Source: Thermoplasmata archaeon | GTDB lineage: Archaea; Thermoplasmatota; Thermoplasmata; JAGHBH01 | Direction: 5' to 3' | NCBI GenBank assembly: GCA_021161085.1 | Contig: JAGHBH010000152.1 | Coordinates: 1-7,813 of the forward strand | DNA: 7,813 bases | Shown here: piece after piece, positions 1-3,721 of the stretch | How positions within the stretch are numbered: position 1 is the stretch's first letter | Layout: each line of letters begins with the position of its first letter | The notes under the pieces: generated by a model | The model's database searches: none | What the model saw: only the letters and a program-made list of their open reading frames with translations | Told to the model about the DNA's origin: nothing | Position numbers and translations under genes: made by a program

Positions 1-42
1 ATTCATTTTCGTGCATAGTACCTTGTAAGCACCAGTGCGTTC

Positions 43-110
43 GGAGGAAATTCAATTTCCTCCTCTCTTAGGAATTTCCTACGAGAGAAGGAATTTTAAG
101 AAATTCCTTC
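43..110. repeat. Three abutting palindromes downstream of the transposase gene
   Basis: Three inverted repeats lie end to end. Palindrome 1 (43-63) has perfect 10-bp arms, GGAGGAAATT and its complement, around one base. Palindrome 2 (63-87) pairs CTCTC with GAGAG, then after one mismatch pairs TAGGAA with TTCCTA around one base. Palindrome 3 (87-110) has perfect 10-bp arms, GAAGGAATTT and its complement, around a TAAG loop. All share a GGAA(A)TT/AATTTCC core, and their centres are about 22-24 bp apart. The block begins 4 bp beyond the transposase stop codon, so it may form the 3' end of the IS transcript, act as a terminator or transposase-binding site, or be a separate small repeat element. 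The symmetry is seen directly; the role is unknown. Confidence 0.8.
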
Positions 111-114
111 GATT

Positions 115-672
115 TCATGCGATGACCTTTGAGAGGAGTTCAATGTTTTGGTTGTGTCGTCGTCTGGCTCGTATTTTGTTTCCTAATCTTGTTTTGAGGT
201 CGTTGAAATAGCCTTCTATAACTGAGTGTCTGTGGTAGCGTTTCTCGTACTCTTTCGGGTTTTCTTTGGCGAGTTTGATCATTTTAGGCCACGCTGGATA
301 GCCTTTTGCTTTTAGTGTGATGCCATTCTTGAGTTTGATTATTGCCTGACCGCCCTCTTCCTCTACAATCTGTACGTTGGCGCGTGAGAGGTATGCTGGG
401 TCTCCGCATACATCGCCGATCTCAATGGATGGGTCTATTTGTTTCATCAGTTTTTCGAACTGCGGCGAGTCGGCATAATATCCTTTGGTGACGATTGCTG
501 ACAAGAATACTGGGACTTTATCGTCAACGATTGCATGTAGCTTCACGAAGTCCTTCTTTTTCTTCTTTCCTTTCGTGCGGACTGATTGCCACTGGCGGTA
601 ACATTTTGTCCCAAAACCTGTGGCATCTGTAGCTATCGTCCGCCGCCCTTTTTTAGCCTCTGGGATTGCCAT
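115..672 (-). CDS. Transposase, C-terminal catalytic half (DDE), IS5-like
   Basis: This frame carries the whole catalytic core of a DDE transposase, the enzyme that cuts and joins IS ends. The three acidic residues are visible in family-typical contexts: D16 in TIATDATGFG, D91 in GDPAYLS and E153 in HRHSVIEGYFNDLK. The frame can be read as 185 residues from an ATG at 672, but it overlaps the upstream half by 40 bp and lies in the -1 frame relative to it. It is most likely expressed by frameshifting at the A AAA AAG heptamer (648-654), giving a fusion of about 299 residues with the catalytic triad at about D130, D205 and E267. That length is normal for IS5-like enzymes. There is no stop inside the domain and it ends at TGA, so the element may still be active. 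Independent translation from the internal ATG is possible but less likely. Confidence 0.85.
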   Translation of the reverse strand: MAIPEAKKGRRTIATDATGFGTKCYRQWQSVRTKGKKKKKDFVKLHAIVDDKVPVFLSAIVTKGYYADSPQFEKLMKQIDPSIEIGDVCGDPAYLSRANVQIVEEEGGQAIIKLKNGITLKAKGYPAWPKMIKLAKENPKEYEKRYHRHSVIEGYFNDLKTRLGNKIRARRRHNQNIELLSKVIA

Positions 673-1013
673 TTGATTATTCTATTCATATATCGTTCCG
701 GCATATCCTTCACATGATCGTTTACCGTGTTTGGAGCTGGGACCTTCCCAAACAGGTTCTTCCTCCATAAGGTCGGGTTGGCGACGATATATGCATGGGT
801 TTCTCTGTACGACTTGTTCAATAGTCCCATTATGTACACAAACATCGCTATCGCCCTTGGATTCGCGGGAGGCCTCCCTCTCGTACCAGGCTCCCGCACT
901 TTATATGGTGGCTTTTCTTCGGCAATAATTTGTGCAACATCTTCTATGGCCTTTTTCACTTCATACTTTCTGAAGTGATTGTATCGTTTCCAATCCCTTT
1001 TTCTGTGCGCCAT
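633..1013 (-). CDS. Transposase, N-terminal half (IS5-like), upstream frame
   Basis: This 126-residue frame encodes the N-terminal part of the IS transposase. It has a basic start (MAHRKRDWKRYNHFRKYEV), a central RGRPPANPRAIAMFVY stretch and a helical region (GLLNKSYRETHAYI), as in the end-binding region before the catalytic core of IS5-like enzymes. It contains no DDE residues. It stops at TAG (633-635), 13 bases after the end of a perfect -1 slippery heptamer; slipping there after K122 continues into the catalytic half at GRRTIATDATG. A protein that terminates normally would keep the end-binding part without catalysis and could act as an inhibitor, as known for InsA of IS1. The gene begins 11 bases after the stop of the small DUF2080-like gene, which suggests co-transcription. 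A GGGAG lies too close to the ATG to be an ideal ribosome site; AGAAGG a little further upstream is better placed. Confidence 0.82.
   Translation of the reverse strand: MAHRKRDWKRYNHFRKYEVKKAIEDVAQIIAEEKPPYKVREPGTRGRPPANPRAIAMFVYIMGLLNKSYRETHAYIVANPTLWRKNLFGKVPAPNTVNDHVKDMPERYMNRIIKWQSQRLKKGGGR
648..654 (-). other. Programmed -1 frameshift site (A AAA AAG)
   Basis: On the minus strand the upstream frame reads CTA AAA AAG GGC, which is the X XXY YYZ heptamer A AAA AAG in the correct phase. A one-base backward slip continues as GGG CGG CGG ACG in the catalytic frame. The heptamer lies inside the 40-bp overlap of the two halves, just before the upstream TAG. A G-rich stretch (GGGCGGCGGACG) follows at once, but no clear stimulatory hairpin was identified. 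Frameshifting at this type of sequence is well known in IS1, IS3 and some IS5 relatives. Confidence 0.75.
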
Positions 1014-1024
1014 ACTCCCGCCTT

Positions 1025-1180
1025 CTACTCGTCCATTCGGATCACTTTAACCCTCTTTCCTATCCAATCCTTTGGAAGATATACCTTCCCAGTTGTCTTC
1101 GCATCTGTTACCCGCTTTATTATCAGCTCGTAACCCCATACCTGAAACACGTCCTTCTCAACCTTCCTTTTCCTAGCCAT
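1025..1180 (-). CDS. Small DUF2080-like transposon-encoded protein
   Basis: A 51-residue protein begins MARKRKVEKDVFQVWGYELI and ends with a TAG stop. Its C-terminal half (IIKRVTDAKTTGKVYLPKDW, then IGKRVKVIRMD) matches the pattern I know for DUF2080, a family of short archaeal transposon-encoded proteins: a beta strand, a 'GKVYLPK-W-GK-V-V' core and a final strand, resembling AbrB-type swapped-hairpin DNA-binding folds. The N-terminus is strongly basic. AGGTGG lies 6 bases before the ATG as a good ribosome site, and a TATA-like element is centred about 33 bases upstream. The transposase frame follows 11 bases after the stop. The protein probably binds DNA and may regulate or assist transposition; the family match is from memory and the role is inferred. 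Confidence 0.72.
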   Translation of the reverse strand: MARKRKVEKDVFQVWGYELIIKRVTDAKTTGKVYLPKDWIGKRVKVIRMDE

Positions 1181-1198
1181 ATCTATCCACCTGCCTTA

Positions 1199-1230
1199 AG
1201 TGTTTGTATTATATGTATTTTACAAACACT
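1199..1230 (-). promoter_or_regulatory. TATA box inside a palindromic operator-like site for the IS genes
   Basis: A perfect 10-bp inverted repeat, AGTGTTTGTA (1199-1208) and TACAAACACT (1221-1230), flanks a 12-bp AT-rich centre. Read on the minus strand, the centre supplies a TATA-like element (about TACATATAAT, 1208-1217) roughly 33 bases from the small gene's ATG at 1180, the usual archaeal spacing for a short leader. A dimeric repressor bound to both arms would cover the TATA box. The symmetry is seen; the operator role is inferred. Confidence 0.6.
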
Positions 1231-1237
1231 CCAACAG

Positions 1238-1253
1238 GGAAAATACTGTCCAC
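1238..1253 (-). repeat. Candidate right terminal repeat of the IS
   Basis: GGGAAAATACTGTCCA lies beyond the promoter palindrome, where the IS end is expected, and looks like an IS terminus. The only left-hand counterpart is a weak partial match (ATTTTCGTG) in the first bases of the window, which may be cut by the window edge. The call rests mainly on position. Confidence 0.3.
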
Positions 1254-1356
1254 TACTTAAACTTAATGGCCACCAAAAAACGAACTCAAAAACCTATTTT
1301 ACGGGCACACCTGCACGCCATGTCCCCCACGACCGCCCGAACCCAGCGGGGCCAAA

Positions 1357-1371
1357 CCAAAATGTTTATAA
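1357..1371 (+). promoter_or_regulatory. Archaeal promoter (TATA box) of the small winged-helix gene
   Basis: TTTATAA (1365-1371) is preceded by an A-rich segment (CCAAAAT) that can serve as a TFB recognition element. Transcription would start about 25 bases downstream, near 1393-1397, leaving a leader of roughly ten bases before the ATG at 1405. Confidence 0.6.
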
Positions 1372-1404
1372 CACACGGAGGAATAGACGGGCGGGGCGAG
1401 AATA

Positions 1405-1623
1405 ATGGGAATGGAAGACCTCACCGACCTCGACAAGCGCCTGTATGAATTCATCAAGATGGGAGACTACGAGACCAACAAGTGGTCCACACCCGAAGCA
1501 GCATCCAAACTCGGCGTTCCCGAAGACGAGATATACAAGTCCCTCTCCAACCTGTCCAAACACATCAAAGACAAGATATATATCTACTACAAGGACGGCG
1601 GACTGAGAATAGCCGCAGAATAG
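1405..1623 (+). CDS. Small predicted winged-helix DNA-binding protein
   Basis: A 72-residue soluble protein with no named family that I recognise. The order of elements fits a minimal winged helix-turn-helix: a first helix (LDKRLYEFIKMG), a helix-turn-helix in which STPEAASKLGVPEDE leads into the probable recognition helix IYKSLSNLSKHI, and a beta wing (KIYIYYKDGG) ending at LRIAAE. Such small proteins in archaea are usually transcription regulators. It starts at the ATG at 1405 or at a second ATG at 1411; the TATA box about 35 bases upstream implies a short leader with no clear Shine-Dalgarno sequence. GC content resembles argF rather than the AT-rich nuclease gene, so it appears native. It stands alone, with the IS divergent on its left and the tRNA on its right, and nothing in view shows what it regulates. 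Confidence 0.75.
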   Translation: MGMEDLTDLDKRLYEFIKMGDYETNKWSTPEAASKLGVPEDEIYKSLSNLSKHIKDKIYIYYKDGGLRIAAE

Positions 1624-1637
1624 AGTCTCCCACACCG

Positions 1638-1654
1638 CCCACCTATAGGGTGGG
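1638..1654 (+). terminator. Hairpin after the winged-helix gene
   Basis: CCCACC (1638-1643) pairs perfectly with GGTGGG (1649-1654) around a 5-base loop, 15 bases after the stop codon. There is no T-run after it, so it is at most a weak terminator or a 3' end stabiliser. Confidence 0.35.
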
Positions 1655-1687
1655 AAGTGAGAAAGAATAGGAAACAACCCCCCGGCC

Positions 1688-1710
1688 GGGAGCCTTGAGA
1701 GAGGCTTCCC
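1688..1710 (+). other. Hairpin upstream of the initiator tRNA
   Basis: GGGAGCCT (1688-1695) pairs with AGGCTTCCC (1702-1710), leaving one bulged T and a 6-base loop. It directly follows the self-complementary CCCGGCCGGG (1681-1690). It may belong to the tRNA leader or to the 3' region of the preceding gene; its role is unknown. Confidence 0.4.
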
Positions 1711-1713
1711 TCA

Positions 1714-1771
1714 TAGCCAGGAAATCCCCAACAACACACTCAACAGCGGGGTGGGGTAGCCAGGAAATCCC
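1714..1771 (+). repeat. 15-bp direct repeat of the tRNA D-arm segment
   Basis: TAGCCAGGAAATCCC occurs at 1714-1728, outside the tRNA, and again at 1757-1771, where it forms the D-loop and 3' side of the D-stem of initiator tRNA. The offset is 43 bp and the identity is exact over 15 bases, ending sharply on both sides. It could be a remnant of a partial tRNA duplication or of a past integration or excision event. Confidence 0.75.
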
Positions 1772-1822
1772 GACGGGCTCATAACCCGTAGATCGGTGGT
1801 TCAAATCCACCCCCCGCTACCA
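1745..1822 (+). tRNA. Initiator tRNA-Met (CAU), CCA encoded
   Basis: A full cloverleaf can be drawn. The acceptor stem is AGCGGGG (1745-1751) with CCCCGCT (1812-1818), then discriminator A and an encoded CCA (1820-1822). The anticodon stem is ACGGG/CCCGT around CTCATAA, with CAT at 1780-1782, and the T-arm is GGTGG-TTCAAAT-CCACC (1795-1811). The three consecutive G-C pairs next to the anticodon loop are the hallmark of initiator tRNA. The A1-U72 pair is the archaeal/eukaryotic form, unlike the bacterial C1-A72 mismatch. There is no intron. This tRNA delivers methionine to start codons with archaeal initiation factor 2. An AT-rich foreign-looking gene begins immediately after its 3' end. Confidence 0.95.
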
Positions 1823-1842
1823 TATCTTTGAGAAGGGAGAGT

Positions 1843-2664
1843 GTGATATTGGAGACAAAATCTAATATAGTCCACAATTTTTCCAATAATATAATAACTT
1901 TAGGAGGAAAATTGAAAGAACATAATCTAATTCGGGGAGAGAATATATTCGTAGCAGAGATAATGAATGAAATATCTCATCTTCCATATAAATCCGTCCT
2001 CATCCCTCTTATAAAAAAGATAGGCGTTCCAACAAAATCGTCAACATATAATGATGTGAAATATTCCAGTATGTGGGAATTGGAGAATGGTTATTTAAAT
2101 TTAAATAGAAAAGGTCACGTTGACGGTCTTTCAGTGCAAACAGATGCCACGATTATTTTAAAAGATTATGGGGTTTTCATCGAATTCAAAAAGCCTCATC
2201 ACGTTCCTTCTCAAAATTCTGTTAATTTGCAACAGATTGGGCGAATGATATTATTGGCTGAACATTATAGGACTAATCTAAATTATGATTATCGGGATTA
2301 TAAAATTGTATTAGTTAATAACTCTGCTCCGTATGTTCATATCCCGAAAATGGGAAAACAGATTCCCGGAGAAGTAATAGAAAAATATTTTGTAGATAGA
2401 GAAGATAAATGGTTTAAAGACGAAAAAACACTCAAAATTATAAAACCTCTTTTGGAAGAAATTGATGTTAAGGCCATTAAATCTTGTTTTATTGTGTTAA
2501 ATTGGGTACAATTTATAGAATCAACTTTAGAGGTAATCCTAAATGCGGAGAAAGATTATGAGAATGATGAAGAAATAAAATTCTTATTAGAAAAATCTAA
2601 ATATACCATACTTGACTCCTTTGAAAGGAGAAAACATCTTTTGACTGTTAATACTTGCCCTTAA
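1843..2664 (+). CDS. PD-(D/E)XK nuclease-like protein of unknown role, AT-rich
   Basis: I do not recognise the family, but the centre has the layout of a PD-(D/E)XK nuclease. Numbered from a possible TTG at 1828: HVDGLSVQTDATIIL supplies the acid (D106, or D99), then a strand YGVFIEFKK gives the E119-x-K121 pair, and a helix NLQQIGRMILLAEHY carries glutamines (Q135/Q136) as often seen in this fold. A further strand (DYKIVLVNN) fits the core. The C-terminal third is helical and charged; there is no signal peptide or membrane segment. The start is uncertain: TTG 1828, GTG 1843 or TTG 1849. AGGGAG at 1834-1839 best serves 1849 or 1843. The base composition is about one-third GC by eye, far below the neighbouring genes, indicating horizontal acquisition. 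No methyltransferase or other partner is visible. It could be a defence nuclease, a solitary restriction-type enzyme or a homing-type endonuclease; the choice is open. Confidence 0.7.
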   Translation: MILETKSNIVHNFSNNIITLGGKLKEHNLIRGENIFVAEIMNEISHLPYKSVLIPLIKKIGVPTKSSTYNDVKYSSMWELENGYLNLNRKGHVDGLSVQTDATIILKDYGVFIEFKKPHHVPSQNSVNLQQIGRMILLAEHYRTNLNYDYRDYKIVLVNNSAPYVHIPKMGKQIPGEVIEKYFVDREDKWFKDEKTLKIIKPLLEEIDVKAIKSCFIVLNWVQFIESTLEVILNAEKDYENDEEIKFLLEKSKYTILDSFERRKHLLTVNTCP

Positions 2665-2668
2665 AAAG

Positions 2669-2674
2669 TTTTTT
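2669..2674 (+). terminator. T-run terminator after the nuclease-like gene
   Basis: Six T residues follow five A residues within ten bases of the stop codon. Archaeal transcription ends at such T-tracts without needing a hairpin. A small hairpin (CGCCC 2689-2693 with GGGCG 2698-2702) lies further on. Confidence 0.5.
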
Positions 2675-2720
2675 CGCCCACGTTTTGTCGCCCTTGGGGG
2701 CGGGAAAAGGCGGGCCCGGA

Positions 2721-2756
2721 ACCCATAAGTATGCCCTGCTTTTCTCCCCGGGTGGT
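2721..2756 (+). promoter_or_regulatory. Probable argF promoter and ribosome site
   Basis: A TATA-like ATAAGTAT (2725-2732) stands about 35-40 bases before the argF ATG, and GGTGGT (2751-2756) lies 8 bases before it as a ribosome site. The TATA element is a modest match, so the promoter is tentative, whereas the ribosome site supports the chosen ATG. Confidence 0.45.
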
Positions 2757-2764
2757 GGTAGGAT

Positions 2765-3688
2765 ATGGTAAGGCACGTACTTTCCGTGCTGGATGTCAAA
2801 GACGACCTCCACAGCCTCCTGGGCCTGGCCGGAGAACTCAAGGAGAAACAGCGCCAGGGCGTGGTGTTCGAGCCCCTGAAGAACAAGAGCCTGGGAATGA
2901 TATTCGAGAAGCCCAGCACCAGGACAAGGGTCTCCTTCGAGGTGGGGGCCACACAGCTGGGGATGCACGCCCTCTACCTCAGCCCCAGGGACCTCCAGAT
3001 AGGGAGGGGAGAGACCATAGCAGACACCGCCAGGGTTCTATCCCGGTATGTGGACGTCATCATGTACAGGGCTTTCAGCCATGAGGTCATGAGGGAACTG
3101 GCCGACAATGCAACGGTTCCCGTGATAAACGCCCTGGATGACCTGGAGCATCCCTGCCAGATACTTGCGGATCTGCTCACCATCCGGGAGCACAAGGGGC
3201 GTTTCCAGGGACTGAAGATGGTGTACGTGGGGGACGGAAACAACGTATGCAACAGCCTCATGCTGGGCGCCGCCATGACCGGGATGCACATGGTGGTCTC
3301 CTGTCCCCCGGGATACGAGCCGGATGAAAACCTATACAACAAGGCCGTTGAAATATCAAGAGAAACCGGCGGCGCGGTGGAGATAGAACACGACCCCATG
3401 GTAGCGGTCAAGGAGGCGGATGTCATCTACACGGATGTATGGATAAGCATGGGACAGGAGGGGCCCGAGGCGGCGAGGAAGGAGGAGGCATTCCGCCCCT
3501 ACCAGGTGAACACCGCCCTTACCAGCAAGGCGAAACCCGACCACATCTTCATGCACTGCCTCCCGGCCCACAGGGGATACGAGGTCACTGACGAGGTGGT
3601 GGACGGCCCCAACAGCGTGGTCTTCGACGAGGCGGAGAACCGGCTGCACGCCCAGAAAGCCCTCATGCTCACCCTCCTCTCCCGCTGA
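2765..3688 (+). CDS. argF: Ornithine carbamoyltransferase
   Basis: The enzyme transfers the carbamoyl group of carbamoyl phosphate to ornithine, giving citrulline, in cytoplasmic arginine biosynthesis. The 307-residue length is normal. The signatures are in order: the carbamoyl-phosphate site [13 protein letters not shown] (STRT 51-54), HPCQ (129-132) in [12 protein letters not shown], the nucleotide-fold-like strand [10 protein letters not shown] (151-160) of the ornithine domain, DVWISMGQE (224-232) with the ornithine-binding SMG loop, and the HCLPAHRG motif (264-271) with the catalytic cysteine. The SMG and HCLP motifs identify ornithine rather than aspartate carbamoyltransferase. It starts at ATG 2765 behind GGTGGT, and the gene is GC-rich and appears native. 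No other arginine genes are in view, so it stands as its own transcription unit, converging on the TPR gene 33 bp away. A catabolic role (arcB) cannot be excluded from sequence alone, but no arcA or arcC neighbour is visible. Confidence 0.96.
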   Translation: MVRHVLSVLDVKDDLHSLLGLAGELKEKQRQGVVFEPLKNKSLGMIFEKPSTRTRVSFEVGATQLGMHALYLSPRDLQIGRGETIADTARVLSRYVDVIMYRAFSHEVMRELADNATVPVINALDDLEHPCQILADLLTIREHKGRFQGLKMVYVGDGNNVCNSLMLGAAMTGMHMVVSCPPGYEPDENLYNKAVEISRETGGAVEIEHDPMVAVKEADVIYTDVWISMGQEGPEAARKEEAFRPYQVNTALTSKAKPDHIFMHCLPAHRGYEVTDEVVDGPNSVVFDEAENRLHAQKALMLTLLSR

Positions 3689-3721
3689 CCGCCCAAGCAC
3701 ACCGACATATACACGGGCACG

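Larger units (their letters stand above)
115..1256 (-). mobile_element. Insertion sequence, IS5-like DDE type, with accessory DUF2080-like gene
   Basis: In transcription order on the minus strand the unit holds a promoter within a palindrome, a 51-residue DUF2080-like gene and a DDE transposase split over two overlapping frames. The right limit is provisional: the motif at 1238-1253 (GGGAAAATACTGTCCA) resembles an IS terminus, but no convincing inverted partner was found in 1-114. The left end therefore probably lies at or beyond the window start, or has been lost. No target-site duplication could be confirmed; a tandem ACTTAA pair at 1255-1266 sits at the suspected right end. The IS5-like assignment rests on the DDE motif contexts and is tentative as to subgroup. 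Confidence 0.7.

Noticed and set aside
43..110. CRISPR array
   Set aside because: The units are palindromes abutting each other with no unique spacers and differing arm sequences, so this is not a repeat-spacer array.
727..978. Plus-strand open frames opposite the transposase
   Set aside because: They lie antisense to a coherent transposase frame and show no recognisable protein pattern; they are mirror frames.
1200..1448. Plus-strand 82-residue frame overlapping the start of the winged-helix gene
   Set aside because: It crosses the IS promoter, the suspected IS end and the TATA box of the next gene, and its sequence has no domain character.
1800..2760. Integrated element bounded by a duplicated tRNA 3' end (att site)
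   Set aside because: No second copy of the tRNA 3' end and no integrase gene were found downstream of the AT-rich gene, so a classical tRNA-integrated element is not supported.
2587..2968. Minus-strand frames across the nuclease-argF junction
   Set aside because: They read through a promoter region and the start of argF, have odd proline/arginine-rich composition and no domain.
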